DNA of 64,000 nt from Algoriphagus aquaeductus (GCF_003253485.1 NZ_QKTX01000002.1:372001-436000); one strand, 5' to 3'; counted from the first letter of the stretch, positions 46,244 through 56,263 are shown. The notes: generated from the sequence alone by a model not told the origin. A program made the numbers and translations.

Positions 46244-47339
46244 CTAAAAGTTCTTTAAATATTTGTTCGTAGGCCTGAGCCACATTTTTCCAAGAATAAA
46301 ATGACTTCGCTTTTTTCAAATTAGTAGCTAAAAATGGATGATCCATTTGTTTCCTAGGTGCTGTCTTAATGAGTTTAACGATATCAGCCTCCGTAGAAAA
46401 GTAGCCTCCATTCTTGCCCAATATCAGTCTATTAAAATCATTATCATGCGCGTAAATCAAACAGTACCCTCCCATAGCTTCCAATAGTGAAGGATTGGTT
46501 CCTCCCACACAGTGGCCATGGAAGTAAAAGTTACTGAAAAAGCGCAAAGCAGACAATTTCTCGCGATTGAAAATGCCATCCGTAAACTGAATCAGCGGAT
46601 GGTTGCCGTAGGTTTGCAAGAGGTATTTGCCAAACTTGGTAGTCGTACTTCCGGTTATTACGAATTTATTTTTCAAATCTCCTGCGGCGATCGTGGCTTT
46701 GATGATCATCTCGATGTTGTTTTCGGGTTCGAGACGGGCGACCATTAGATTGTATTCAAAGGGCGTTAAACCAAATTCGGCAATAGTCTCGGGACTTGGT
46801 TCCTGCTCAATGGAATAGGTGCCATAAGGAATAAATACGGAGTCTTTTTCATAAGTGTCCAGGATAAAATTCCGGATTGCCAGTGAGTCTGACACTAGAA
46901 AATGACTGGAGTGAACCGCCCATTTCTCTGCTTGCTTGAGAAATGCTTTTACCGCGGAATTCCATTTTGATCTTTTCCATTCCAAACCGTCCATATTGGT
47001 GATAATTATGGACTTGCGCTTTGGCAAAAGCCAACTCCAAATGGAGCTGCTAGTATAGCCCACCTGCAGAATGATATCAAAGTTTTGCTTTCGTGAGTCT
47101 AAAATACATAAGAGATCATAGATGAATTGTCCGGCAGGACCTAGGTATTTTTCAGGATTGAGATGCCTGGATAGCCGGACACCTTGGAAGTTATTTCCCT
47201 TAAAGGGGTGATCGCTACTTTGGTATACCGTGATATTAAATCCCTGTTTGACAAGTTCGAGAGACAGATGTTCTGCAAATTCCTCTATGCCCCCGTAGGC
47301 ATTTGGGATTCCGCGCGTACCTAGAATTGCTATTTTCAC
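46203..47339 (-). CDS. GT4-type glycosyltransferase with DUF1972 domain
   Basis: 378 residues. The N-terminal DUF1972 part is clear (ILGTRGIPNAYGGIEEFAEHL and TNMDGLEWKRSKW), followed by a GT-B C-terminal domain (MVARLEPENNIEMIIKA, GGTNPSLLEAMG). DUF1972 proteins are often rhamnosyl- or galactosyltransferases of polysaccharide synthesis. Start overlaps the previous gene by four bases (ATGA). Confidence 0.9.
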   Translation of the reverse strand: MKIAILGTRGIPNAYGGIEEFAEHLSLELVKQGFNITVYQSSDHPFKGNNFQGVRLSRHLNPEKYLGPAGQFIYDLLCILDSRKQNFDIILQVGYTSSSIWSWLLPKRKSIIITNMDGLEWKRSKWNSAVKAFLKQAEKWAVHSSHFLVSDSLAIRNFILDTYEKDSVFIPYGTYSIEQEPSPETIAEFGLTPFEYNLMVARLEPENNIEMIIKATIAAGDLKNKFVITGSTTTKFGKYLLQTYGNHPLIQFTDGIFNREKLSALRFFSNFYFHGHCVGGTNPSLLEAMGGYCLIYAHDNDFNRLILGKNGGYFSTEADIVKLIKTAPRKQMDHPFLATNLKKAKSFYSWKNVAQAYEQIFKELLDGESPKPNHFTPH

Positions 47340-48502
47340 CGTATCGTAATTTTTAGGATTTCTTCAATTGTAGCTAGCAGTTTTTCTTTGAATTTTTCGG
47401 AGGAAAAATCTTCTAGCACTTTTTTCTTTGCTTCAATCCCCATCGCTTTTCTTGTGTTCTCATTTTGAAGTAAAGGGAGAATGATGTCAGCAGCTGCTTT
47501 TGATTCATGGATCGGAATAAAGAGGCCGGATACATGCTCTTCCAGCATTTCTAAAGCTCCACCCTGCCGGGTAGAGATGATGGCTTTTCCTTGCTGCATA
47601 GCTTCCAGAATGACTGTTGGGAAGGAGTCAGGCAAAGTCGATGGGAGAATAAACAGGTCTAATGCCTCCAAAATATCCGAGATATCCCGACGATAGCCTA
47701 AATCAATAATAGAATCTTTAATTCCTAGGTTATCTTTCAAAAGATTAAGCTCATCATAAAGGTCTTCATTACCCGGATACACGTCTCCTACCATTATAAA
47801 CTTTAAGTCTTGGTCGTGTTTTAAAAGTTCATAGGCGATTTTAAGGAAATAATCCTGTCCTTTTAAATAACTAACTCGCCCGATCATGCCGATGACCAAA
47901 GCAGATGGGGGTAGCCCTAGCTCTTCGCGTATTTTAAAGAGAGAAGGAGAAGTTCTTGGCAGTGGAATTCCATTGTAAATTCTGTAGAAATTGGTTGATC
48001 CCTCCTTTGCCCAAAACGATTTTACCGCTTCTGAGACGACAATGTTATAGCCAAACTGCCAGTTGAGCAGTCTGTGGTAAACGGAGTAAAAATAATCCGG
48101 CTTTCTGATGATTTCGTGAATATGCCAGACATGGATGACACCTGAAAAGAAAGCTGCGAAAATACCAACAAGCACCCCCAAACCATTTGAATACACTATT
48201 CCTATTTTTCGCCTTTTAATCAAGAGGATCAGTTTGAAAAGAGCCGTAATGAAATAATAAGTTCGATTGATCAGTCCAAAAAATGTCACGTATTGCCTCC
48301 GAAGAATTGCAAGATTCATGATCTCCGTACTGATATTTTCTTTTTGGAACTCTTCGATAATAGGGCCTTGTAAAGAAAAAATGACATGAATCGGGTAGCC
48401 ATGATTTTTTAAGTGTTTGGCAGTTTCGAGAAGGATCAAGTTTGACCCGTAAAAATCCGCTCCTTGGCTTAAAAATAAAATGGGACGACGCAGCCGAGAC
48501 AT
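47336..48502 (-). CDS. GT4-family glycosyltransferase
   Basis: 388 residues of the GT-B fold: LFLSQGADFYGSNLILLE, IYNGIPLPRTSPSLF, IGMIGRVSYLKGQDYFLKIA, and the donor-binding PSTLPDSFPTVILEAMQQGKAIISTRQGGALEM (in parts). First gene of the four-gene cassette. The 240 bp upstream contain only the SNF2 terminator and no clear promoter box. Confidence 0.92.
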   Translation of the reverse strand: MSRLRRPILFLSQGADFYGSNLILLETAKHLKNHGYPIHVIFSLQGPIIEEFQKENISTEIMNLAILRRQYVTFFGLINRTYYFITALFKLILLIKRRKIGIVYSNGLGVLVGIFAAFFSGVIHVWHIHEIIRKPDYFYSVYHRLLNWQFGYNIVVSEAVKSFWAKEGSTNFYRIYNGIPLPRTSPSLFKIREELGLPPSALVIGMIGRVSYLKGQDYFLKIAYELLKHDQDLKFIMVGDVYPGNEDLYDELNLLKDNLGIKDSIIDLGYRRDISDILEALDLFILPSTLPDSFPTVILEAMQQGKAIISTRQGGALEMLEEHVSGLFIPIHESKAAADIILPLLQNENTRKAMGIEAKKKVLEDFSSEKFKEKLLATIEEILKITIR

Positions 48503-48657
48503 CTTTGGTTTCTAAGGGTTAAAAAAAGGCCTTTTAAGAAGAAGCGTTGGAAACTTTGATTCCAGGAATTAAATCAAGTTACCCAAAAAATAAGACAAAA
48601 GACCTATTCATCTTTGGAAGACAATTAAAAGGAAATTTGAAAGGGTTATATCCTAAA

Positions 48658-48679
48658 AACCACCCGTCCTCAGGTGGTT
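48658..48679 (-). terminator. Terminator of the SNF2 helicase gene
   Basis: AACCACC (48658-48664) pairs with GGTGGTT (48673-48679). On the minus strand TTTTTA follows the stem. It lies about 60 bases past the SNF2 stop. Confidence 0.75.
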
Positions 48680-48742
48680 GGACATTCTTCTTTCCTATTT
48701 CCAATTTATTTTCTTATTGCTCTTAATTTGAAACTTCTGCCC

Positions 48743-51682
48743 TTAATCCAACAACCCTCGGATATCCTCGTTATCCAATGACTTCATGAAGCTCTCTTCG
48801 TTGGAGATCAGTTCTCCCGCCAGAGCAAGCTTCCTGTCCTGAAGAGCCATGATTTTTTCTTCGACAGAGCCTCGGGTAATGAATTTATAGATGATGACTT
48901 TATTTTCTTGTCCGATTCGGTGGGCTCGGTCGATGGCCTGGGCTTCTACGGCAGGGTTCCACCAGGGATCCAGCAAAAACACATATTCTGCTTTGGTGAG
49001 GTTTAGGCCTACTCCACCGGCTTTCAGGGAAATCAGAAAGACTTTGACCTCGGGGTCATTTTGGAACTTCTCGACCTGTGCCTGACGGTCTTTGGTAGAG
49101 CCGTCGAGATAGGCATAAGGGATTTTTTCTTTGTCCAAAAACTCCCTGACAATGGACAAATGACGGACAAACTGGCTAAAAACAAGTACTTTGTGGTCTT
49201 CTGAAATGGTCTCCTGCAGCATGTACCTGATGTCTTCTTGCTTACCAGACTCGTCTTTGTAGTCTTCTCGCACCAATTTGGGGTGATTGGCAATTTGTCT
49301 AAGTTGGGTAAGACCTCGGAGAAGCATAAACTGCTGACTGCCTCTTCCCATTCCATCAAATTCCCCGATGATTTTTTCTCGGTAATAGGTTTTTACTTCC
49401 TCGTATACCTTTTCCTGTTCGGTGGTCATATCCGAATACTTCACGTTGGTGAGCTTCTCTGGAAGGTCCTTGGCTACCTGAGATTTTAACCTTCTCAGAA
49501 TAAAAGGCTTGATCATCGCATGGAGGCGGGAAGCTTTGGTCTTGTCGTTTTGTTTTTCGATGGGCTGAAGAAACTGCTTTTTGAAAATATTCTGGTTTCC
49601 CAGCAGGCCTGGATTCACAAAGTTCATTTGAGACCAGAGATCCATCGTGCCATTTTCTACCGGGGTACCGGTAAGGATCAGACGTCTTTTGCTTTTCAGC
49701 TTATTTACCGCCATGGCAATGTTGGAGGTGGGGTTTTTGATGGCTTGAGACTCGTCCAAGATCACATAGTTGAAATAGAAGTCTTTCAACACATCCACAT
49801 CCAGTCGTACAATGCCATAAGATGTCAACACGACATCGTACCCACGAAACTTCCATGGATCTTTGATTCGCTGCGTACCGGAGTAGACTAGGATTTTGAG
49901 GTCGGGGGTAAATTTGCGCGCTTCCAGTTCCCAGTTGTAGATTAGGGAAGTTGGCATAACCAGAAGGGAGGCAAATCCCGGATTTTCTTCTTTTTCGTGA
50001 GCCAAAAGTGCCAGCGTTTGGACGGTTTTTCCAAGACCCATGTCATCGGCGAGGCAGCCACCAAACTGGTATTCGTTGAGGAAGCGGAGCCAATTGTACC
50101 CGGCATGTTGATAGGGTCTCAAAGAACCTTGGAACGAAGATGGAATCTCATAGTCCTCGATGGCATCAAAATTCCGAAGGCGCTCGAGTTTTAAACTGAG
50201 ATTGAGCCGGATCAGCTCTCCATTCTGCAGTTCCCGGGCGAATGCCAGGTGGTGTTTTCTCAAGACCAATTCCTCTGCGGAACGTTCTTCAATGAAATTG
50301 AAGAGTTCGGAATAGTTGACAAACCAGGAAGCCGGAATTACTGCAATTTCACCATTGGGAAGTTCAAATTCATGTTTTCCTTGGATGATCATCTTTCGGA
50401 GCTTCGCAAAAGGGACCAGGTAAATTCCGAATTTGATCAGGGCTTTGACATCAAACCAATCGATGCTTTCATTGACTTCAATCGTGATTTGTGCTTTTCC
50501 GATATGGTAAGTTTTACCGTTTAGTCCATTTCTCTGGACAATTTTGATCTTATGTTCTTCTAGGTAATCTTCATGATTTCCAAGCCATTCGAATGCTTGG
50601 GTTTTGGGCATGGCCATTTTTCCATGGATAAAGGTCAGCCCCTTCTTTTTCATCAGGGTCAGGTACCTGTCCTCAACCTTGGCGGTACGGACGGTTTTAT
50701 AGAAAGTATATAGTCCGTCTTTTTCTTCAAACCTGCAGGAATTGCCATTGCTCTCCCCATCATTGGCCAAGACACCAAAATCGTATTCCCCATACTTAAA
50801 CCTGGGTTCCAATACGATGATGTCTTCGGAAGTATCCTCTATTTCCTCCCCAAAAAGATTACCGGTCGCAGTACCTCCGGCGAGCTCACTGATGGCAAGC
50901 AAGGCTTCGGGAGTCCCCTGTTCGGTATGGATCTCAAAGCCCTTTCCCACCACTTCGAATTGGGTAATGAGGGAGGTGACAAATTTTCGGTAATACTCCG
51001 GCTCAAACCTACGCTCGATCATGATGGAGTTTTTGTTGAGAAAAGGCTGAAGTTTTTTGCCGTCAATTCCCTTTTCAAAGTGGAAAAGTTGCTCGTCCAC
51101 AATCAGCCAAGCCGGGTCTTTGCAGACCAGATAGCCTCCTTTATGCTGCCAGTTGAGCTTTTGTCCACGAAATTTTACCGTAGGATAATATTGGGTATTG
51201 TATTCTCCTTTGTCAAAATGAAAAATGACAGTAGCCCGTTCCGCGTGTACTTTGATTTCTTTGCCCGTAGGATTGCCATCGGAGGCAGTTTCAAAAAGTC
51301 TTTTTCCGATCAAAAGCGGCAAAATCTTAGCCCGCTTGATCTCCAGGTTTTTGAATAGAAGTTCCTGTATGGTTTTGTCCTCTGTTTTGGGATCGAAGAT
51401 TTTGCGGAGAAATTCCTTTGGTTTCAGGTTCCCTTTTTTCATATAGGGCTTTACCACCACATCCTGTTGCATCGCATCCATCAACCGGATCAATTCATAA
51501 TCCGTCTTGTCAAGGCCAGAATCAAATTCCTTGGCATTGGCAAAACTTATGTTTTGATAGGCAAAAGTTAGTCTCCCTTTATCATCAACAGGGACTACGT
51601 AGGACTCAAAAAGTAATCCTAAATATTCATGACTGAAAATAGAATAAACAATTTGAAAAGGCAGTTCTGGATTTACAATCAT
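48743..51682 (-). CDS. SNF2-family DEAD/DEAH-like helicase
   Basis: 979 residues. A long N-terminal region (about 1-500) without a recognised domain precedes the SNF2 core: Walker A DDMGLGKTVQTLALLA, motif II ILDESQAIKNPTS, TGTPVENGTMDLWSQMNF, and the C-lobe SLKAGGVGLNLTKAEYVFLLDPWWNPAVEAQAIDRAHRIGQ (in parts). Bacterial members probably move along double-stranded DNA or displace proteins; targets are unknown. It is transcribed alone. Confidence 0.93.
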   Translation of the reverse strand: MIVNPELPFQIVYSIFSHEYLGLLFESYVVPVDDKGRLTFAYQNISFANAKEFDSGLDKTDYELIRLMDAMQQDVVVKPYMKKGNLKPKEFLRKIFDPKTEDKTIQELLFKNLEIKRAKILPLLIGKRLFETASDGNPTGKEIKVHAERATVIFHFDKGEYNTQYYPTVKFRGQKLNWQHKGGYLVCKDPAWLIVDEQLFHFEKGIDGKKLQPFLNKNSIMIERRFEPEYYRKFVTSLITQFEVVGKGFEIHTEQGTPEALLAISELAGGTATGNLFGEEIEDTSEDIIVLEPRFKYGEYDFGVLANDGESNGNSCRFEEKDGLYTFYKTVRTAKVEDRYLTLMKKKGLTFIHGKMAMPKTQAFEWLGNHEDYLEEHKIKIVQRNGLNGKTYHIGKAQITIEVNESIDWFDVKALIKFGIYLVPFAKLRKMIIQGKHEFELPNGEIAVIPASWFVNYSELFNFIEERSAEELVLRKHHLAFARELQNGELIRLNLSLKLERLRNFDAIEDYEIPSSFQGSLRPYQHAGYNWLRFLNEYQFGGCLADDMGLGKTVQTLALLAHEKEENPGFASLLVMPTSLIYNWELEARKFTPDLKILVYSGTQRIKDPWKFRGYDVVLTSYGIVRLDVDVLKDFYFNYVILDESQAIKNPTSNIAMAVNKLKSKRRLILTGTPVENGTMDLWSQMNFVNPGLLGNQNIFKKQFLQPIEKQNDKTKASRLHAMIKPFILRRLKSQVAKDLPEKLTNVKYSDMTTEQEKVYEEVKTYYREKIIGEFDGMGRGSQQFMLLRGLTQLRQIANHPKLVREDYKDESGKQEDIRYMLQETISEDHKVLVFSQFVRHLSIVREFLDKEKIPYAYLDGSTKDRQAQVEKFQNDPEVKVFLISLKAGGVGLNLTKAEYVFLLDPWWNPAVEAQAIDRAHRIGQENKVIIYKFITRGSVEEKIMALQDRKLALAGELISNEESFMKSLDNEDIRGLLD

Positions 51683-51701
51683 ACTATTTTACTACGCTAT
51701 A

Positions 51702-51734
51702 TATAGTCAGAGAAATATATATTTATTGACTATA
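51702..51734 (-). promoter_or_regulatory. Inverted repeat upstream of the SNF2 gene
   Basis: TATAGTCA (51702-51709) and TGACTATA (51727-51734) are perfect 8-bp arms with a 17-base AT-rich centre, 20 bases before the ATG on the minus strand. A regulator site or promoter element is possible. No T run follows. Confidence 0.35.
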
Positions 51735-51836
51735 CCGTGTGGGTTGGTTCTTTTTAGGTATACAAAAGGAAAATTACTTAAAAAGATCATGCAATGGCAA
51801 AAACAAAGGGGATATTTTGATTTCTTTAAAAAAAAC

Positions 51837-51863
51837 AGGCCTTTCCGTTTTTCGAAAAGGCCT
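51837..51863 (-). terminator. Terminator of the ileS-lspA unit
   Basis: AGGCCTTTCCG (51837-51847) pairs with CGAAAAGGCCT (51853-51863) with one mismatch, and the minus strand continues with TTTTTTTT. It stands 24 bases past the lspA stop. Confidence 0.85.
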
Positions 51864-51886
51864 TATGAGTTGATTTTTTTGTCGAT

Positions 51887-52507
51887 TTAGGAATTTACCT
51901 CCGTGTTTTCCTTGGTTTGAGGAAGGGGCTTTTCGGGGAAAAATCTATTCTGAAAAACCAGGATAATCGCCACTCCTATAAATATGGAGGCATCGGCAAC
52001 ATTGAAAATGGGCCAAAGTGCGGTGTAGCTTCCTCCCCAAAGAGGTACCCACTCCGGAATATAGCCTTCCCAAATATCAAAGTAAAACATATCCACCACC
52101 TGTCCATGAAACCATGGCGTGGGAGCATTGTAGGGCGCATTATCCAGCCAAACTCCATAAAACACCGAATCAACCAAGTTGCCAATGGCTCCACCCAGAA
52201 TCATGGCAATACATAAAATATACACCGGATGGTTGTTTTTTTCGATGATGTAATGGAGGTAATACCCAATCCCTACCATAGCCACCAAGCGGAAAGAAGT
52301 GAGAATCATTTTTCCGTATTCTGAGCCCAACTCCATACCGAAGGCCATTCCAGGATTGGTCGTGTAATGAAGCTTAAACCAGTCTCCGAAAATCGGAATC
52401 TGGCCCGGGGTTCCAAAATCCATCTGAAAATGCACCAACATTTTCACCACCTGATCGATGGCAATGACCAATAGGGCAATTCCAAAGTATTTGATATAAT
52501 TATTCAT
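51887..52507 (-). CDS. lspA: Lipoprotein signal peptidase
   Basis: 206 residues with four transmembrane helices. The active-site aspartates are in AIGNLVDSVFYG and FNVADASIFIG, and NPGMAFG matches the NxGxAF motif. LspA cuts prolipoproteins at the lipobox, relevant to the several lipoproteins here. It is longer than the E. coli enzyme because of an inserted segment (about 120-140) typical of Bacteroidota. It follows ileS by ten bases. Confidence 0.95.
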   Translation of the reverse strand: MNNYIKYFGIALLVIAIDQVVKMLVHFQMDFGTPGQIPIFGDWFKLHYTTNPGMAFGMELGSEYGKMILTSFRLVAMVGIGYYLHYIIEKNNHPVYILCIAMILGGAIGNLVDSVFYGVWLDNAPYNAPTPWFHGQVVDMFYFDIWEGYIPEWVPLWGGSYTALWPIFNVADASIFIGVAIILVFQNRFFPEKPLPQTKENTEVNS

Positions 52508-52517
52508 GTTAGAGGGC

Positions 52518-55500
52518 TTAGGCCTTGACCACTTTTACTGCCAATTCAAAATCGTCCATATCCAGAAGGGTGGCATTGTCCAAATCTTGACTTGCCTCAA
52601 GTTTCAAGGCTTGGGTTTCGGCCTGAATATACTCTCCAAAATTGGCAATAGCGGCATTGACTAAGTCATTTCCGTCAGCTACCTGAATGGTGATTTTATC
52701 CTGAACCTCGAGTCCCATGTCTTTTCGTAGATTTTGGATGCGATTGACCAAATCACGGGCGACACCTTCTTGCTTGAGTTCATCAGTCAGATGCACATCC
52801 AGTGCCACGGTGAGACCTTGGTCCGAAGCCACAGACCAGCCGGGAATATCCTGAGTGGTGATCAGCACTTCTTCCAGGAGAATATCCATGGGTTCGTTTT
52901 CTACCTTGACCTCCAGTTTTCCTTCCCGTTCCAATTGGGCAATTTCTGCCTGACTCCAAGCGCTGATGGATGCATTGACCAGGCGGAGTTTTGGTCCCAA
53001 TTTTTTACCCAATACAGGCAGATTGGGTTTTACATTTTTGACAAAAATGCCCGATGCATCGTCCAAGTATTCTACCTCCTTGATATTGACTTCGGTTTTG
53101 ATCAGCTCTTCGACATGCTCGATTTGAGCTTGGACTTTTTTGGATAGCACGGGCACCAAAATACGCTGAAGTGGCTGACGGACTTTGAGCTTTTCCTTTT
53201 TGCGCAGCGAGTGCACCAAGGAAGAAATATTCTGAGCCAAGTCCATGCTGGCTTCCAGATCGGTATTGATCAAGGAAGTGTCCGCTGAAATCCAATCGGT
53301 CAGGTGCACGGATTCTTTACCGCTTTCACCTGCTTCGGTCAAATTTTTATACATCCAATCTGCATAGAATGGCGCGAAAGACGACATCAGCTGGGAAAGG
53401 GAAAGCAGACATTCGTAGAGTGTCTCGTAAGCGGCCTGCTTGTCGGCGCTCATTTCTCCTCTCCAGAATCGCTTTCTGGCCAGTCTTACGTACCAGTTGG
53501 ACAGTTGATCCACGGTAAAGTTCATGATTGCACGGGTGGCCTTGGTCGCATCGTAGTTGTCCATGGCTTCCTCTACCTCTGCGATTAAAGACTGTAGCTT
53601 GGAGATAATCCACTGATCGAGTTCGGCCCGCTCGCTCACAGATACCGACTTGGATTTGTCATAGACAAAGGCATCCAAATTGGCATAGAGCGCAAAGAAA
53701 TTATACGTATTCTGAAGCGTACCAAAGAAGCGACGCTGCACTTCGGTCACGCCATCCAAGTTAAATTTGAGGTTGTCCCAAGGATTGGCATTGCTCAGCA
53801 TGTACCAGCGCAAAGCATCCGGACCGTATTCTTTCAAGGTTTTGAACGGATCAATGGCATTGCCCAAACGCTTGGACATTTTGTTGCCGTTTTTGTCTAG
53901 AACCAGTCCGTTGGCGATTACATTTTTGAAAGCCACGCTATCAAAGAGCATCACGGCAATCGCATGCAGGGTAAAGAACCAGCCTCGGGTCTGATCCACG
54001 CCTTCGGCGATGTAATCTGCAGGATAGTTTGCCTCGAAAATATCTTGGTTCTCGAATGGATAGTGCCACTGGGCATACGGCATCGCTCCTGAGTCAAACC
54101 AAACGTCGATCAAGTCCGGCTCCCGGAACATTTTCTGTCCTTTGTCCGAAACCAATATTACATCATCTACATAAGGTCTGTGTAGATCGAGTTCCTTGCC
54201 TTCGTAAGGAGACTTGGCCATAAATCCAGCTGCTACGGATTTTTCGATCTCGGCATTCAGCTCGGCGATAGATCCGATGCATTTTTCTTCCGTGCCATCG
54301 CTGGTTCTCCAGATCGGAAGCGGCGTACCCCAGAATCGGGAACGGCTGAGGTTCCAATCCACGAGATTCTCCAGCCAGTTGCCAAAGCGGCCGGTGCCTG
54401 TTGCCTCGGGCTTCCAGTTGATGGTTTTGTTGAGTTCCACCATGCGGTCTTTGAAGGCCGTGGTTTTGATAAACCAGCTTTCCAGCGGGTAGTACAATAC
54501 CGGCTTGTCGGTCCTCCAACAGTGTGGGTAACTGTGCTCGTATTTTTCGACCTTGAAGGCCTTGTTTTCATTTTTGAGAATGATGGAGATGATCACATCG
54601 GTATTTTTGTAATCCGCTGCGCTCTCGTCATCATTTGTATAATTTTTGACATAGAAGTCATTTACCCCGTAAGCTTTGTGCGCGGTGATGCCATGCTCCT
54701 GCATTTTGGCAGCGAGGTATTCACCCACCACAGGGAGGAACTTTCCTTGCTTGTCCACGACCGGAATGTCATTTCCGAGTTCATCCTGCACAAATACACC
54801 CGGTACATTATTCTGCACCAAGGTTCTAAAGTCATCTGCACCGAATGCTTTGGCTAAGTGGACGATACCCGTACCGTCCTCGGTGGTCACATAGTCACCC
54901 GCTATCACGGTAAAGGCTGGGTGTGGTAAAGCAATACCCGCTATCGGGAAGAGCTGCTCATATTCCCAACCCAGCATGGATTTTCCTTTGAACTCTTCGA
55001 TCACCTCGTAAGGGATCAACTTGTCTCCGGCTTTGTAATCTTCCAGCTTCAATTCAGCTGCCTTTGGATTGAGGTAAGCCGCCATTCGGGCTTTCGCCAA
55101 AATCACATTTGCCGGTTCGTGGGTGTAAGGATTGAAAGTTTTCACTTTCACGTAATCCAGGTTTTCACCGATCGCCAAGGCCGAGTTGGATGGCAAGGTC
55201 CATGGTGTGGTCGTCCAAGCGAGAATGTAGGTGTTTTCTTCTCCTTTTAGCCTAAACTGGGCAGTGATCGAAGTGTCTTTGACATCCTTGTAAGTGCCCG
55301 GCTGATTCAGTTCGTGTGAACTTAATCCCGTACCTGCAGCTGGAGAATAGGGTTGTATGGTGTAGCCTTTGTAAAGGAGGCCTTTGTCATAAAGCTTCCT
55401 CAGCAAATGCCAAAGTGATTCGATATAGTTGGAATCAAACGTAATGTATGGATCATCGAGGTCTACCCAATAGCCGATTTTCTCAGTCAGGTCATCCCAT

Positions 55501-55892
55501 TCGTTTTTGAAGCGCATGACCGTTTCCCGGCACTTGCGGTTGTATTCCTCGACGGTTATTTTTTTGCCAATATCCTCTTTGGTGATGCCCAGTTCCTTTT
55601 CCACCTGAAGTTCAACCGGAAGACCATGGGTATCCCAACCGCCTTTTCGCTTTACCTGAAAGCCTTTCAGGGTCTTGTATCGGCAGAAAATATCCTTCAG
55701 CGTCCGGGCCATCACATGGTGAATCCCGGGAGTGCCATTGGCCGAAGGCGGGCCTTCAAAAAAGGTGAAGGTTTCTGCCCCTTCTCGGTTGGCAATGGAC
55801 TTTTCGAAGATTTGATTTTCTTTCCAATACTGAAGGACAGATTCTCCGATATGCGGATAATCGACCTGTTTGAATTCCTGATACGTTTTCAC
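52518..55892 (-). CDS. ileS: Isoleucine-tRNA ligase
   Basis: 1124 residues from GTG 55892. The class-I motifs are PPSANGTPGIHHVMA (HIGH equivalent, about residue 57) and NKMSKRLGNA (KMSKS, about 670), and the editing domain lies between. IleS charges tRNA-Ile. An in-frame ATG at 56006 would add 38 residues with no family similarity and would include the -7 box at 55964-55971, so I prefer GTG, which also has AAGGAA before it. It is co-transcribed with lspA. Confidence 0.95.
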   Translation of the reverse strand: MKTYQEFKQVDYPHIGESVLQYWKENQIFEKSIANREGAETFTFFEGPPSANGTPGIHHVMARTLKDIFCRYKTLKGFQVKRKGGWDTHGLPVELQVEKELGITKEDIGKKITVEEYNRKCRETVMRFKNEWDDLTEKIGYWVDLDDPYITFDSNYIESLWHLLRKLYDKGLLYKGYTIQPYSPAAGTGLSSHELNQPGTYKDVKDTSITAQFRLKGEENTYILAWTTTPWTLPSNSALAIGENLDYVKVKTFNPYTHEPANVILAKARMAAYLNPKAAELKLEDYKAGDKLIPYEVIEEFKGKSMLGWEYEQLFPIAGIALPHPAFTVIAGDYVTTEDGTGIVHLAKAFGADDFRTLVQNNVPGVFVQDELGNDIPVVDKQGKFLPVVGEYLAAKMQEHGITAHKAYGVNDFYVKNYTNDDESAADYKNTDVIISIILKNENKAFKVEKYEHSYPHCWRTDKPVLYYPLESWFIKTTAFKDRMVELNKTINWKPEATGTGRFGNWLENLVDWNLSRSRFWGTPLPIWRTSDGTEEKCIGSIAELNAEIEKSVAAGFMAKSPYEGKELDLHRPYVDDVILVSDKGQKMFREPDLIDVWFDSGAMPYAQWHYPFENQDIFEANYPADYIAEGVDQTRGWFFTLHAIAVMLFDSVAFKNVIANGLVLDKNGNKMSKRLGNAIDPFKTLKEYGPDALRWYMLSNANPWDNLKFNLDGVTEVQRRFFGTLQNTYNFFALYANLDAFVYDKSKSVSVSERAELDQWIISKLQSLIAEVEEAMDNYDATKATRAIMNFTVDQLSNWYVRLARKRFWRGEMSADKQAAYETLYECLLSLSQLMSSFAPFYADWMYKNLTEAGESGKESVHLTDWISADTSLINTDLEASMDLAQNISSLVHSLRKKEKLKVRQPLQRILVPVLSKKVQAQIEHVEELIKTEVNIKEVEYLDDASGIFVKNVKPNLPVLGKKLGPKLRLVNASISAWSQAEIAQLEREGKLEVKVENEPMDILLEEVLITTQDIPGWSVASDQGLTVALDVHLTDELKQEGVARDLVNRIQNLRKDMGLEVQDKITIQVADGNDLVNAAIANFGEYIQAETQALKLEASQDLDNATLLDMDDFELAVKVVKA

Positions 55893-55928
55893 AAGTTCCT
55901 TTCTTAGGGGCGAGTAGACGAGAAAAGA

Positions 55929-55947
55929 GGATGGGGTCGCCCCATCC
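55929..55947 (-). other. GC-rich hairpin in the ileS leader
   Basis: GGATGGGG (55929-55936) and CCCCATCC (55940-55947) pair perfectly with a 3-base loop. Transcribed from the -7 box at 55964, the RNA reads this stem before TCTTTTCTC and the start codon. It could affect leader translation or transcription of ileS. Confidence 0.5.
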
Positions 55948-55963
55948 TGCTCAAAACAAGGCA

Positions 55964-55971
55964 CAAAGATA
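55964..55971 (-). promoter_or_regulatory. Probable -7 box of ileS
   Basis: Read on the minus strand it is TATCTTTG, an exact TAnnTTTG match, about 72 bases before GTG 55892. Confidence 0.5.
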
Positions 55972-56255
55972 GCAGAATTGGGCTTTTGGGGGAGAATGAA
56001 TTTCAAAATCAGAATGAACCCCCTTGAAAATTAAACTGCCAGACCTTCCGTTTAGGTCGATTTGTTGAAAATTCCATCAAATGAATCAGATGGGAATTGG
56101 GAAAAGTGTGGGGATCACTGTCGGAATTTGACTGATGGCGACGCTCATTCTTTTCGCTCCATTTTCCAATTTTAAAGAATTGTTTCCCGCTTTAAGCTTT
56201 CATGAAGAATGGTCTGAATGTTAATTTTTAACAAATCCCAGCCTGGGGCGACGGC

Positions 56256-56263
56256 TAGTTTTG
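56256..56263 (+). promoter_or_regulatory. Probable -7 box of the TonB receptor gene
   Basis: TAGTTTTG matches TAnnTTTG exactly, 25 bases before ATG 56289. No clear -33 element is seen. Confidence 0.5.

Noticed and set aside
55893..56006. 38-residue N-terminal extension of IleS from ATG 56006
   Set aside because: It contains a consensus -7 box and has no match to the family start.
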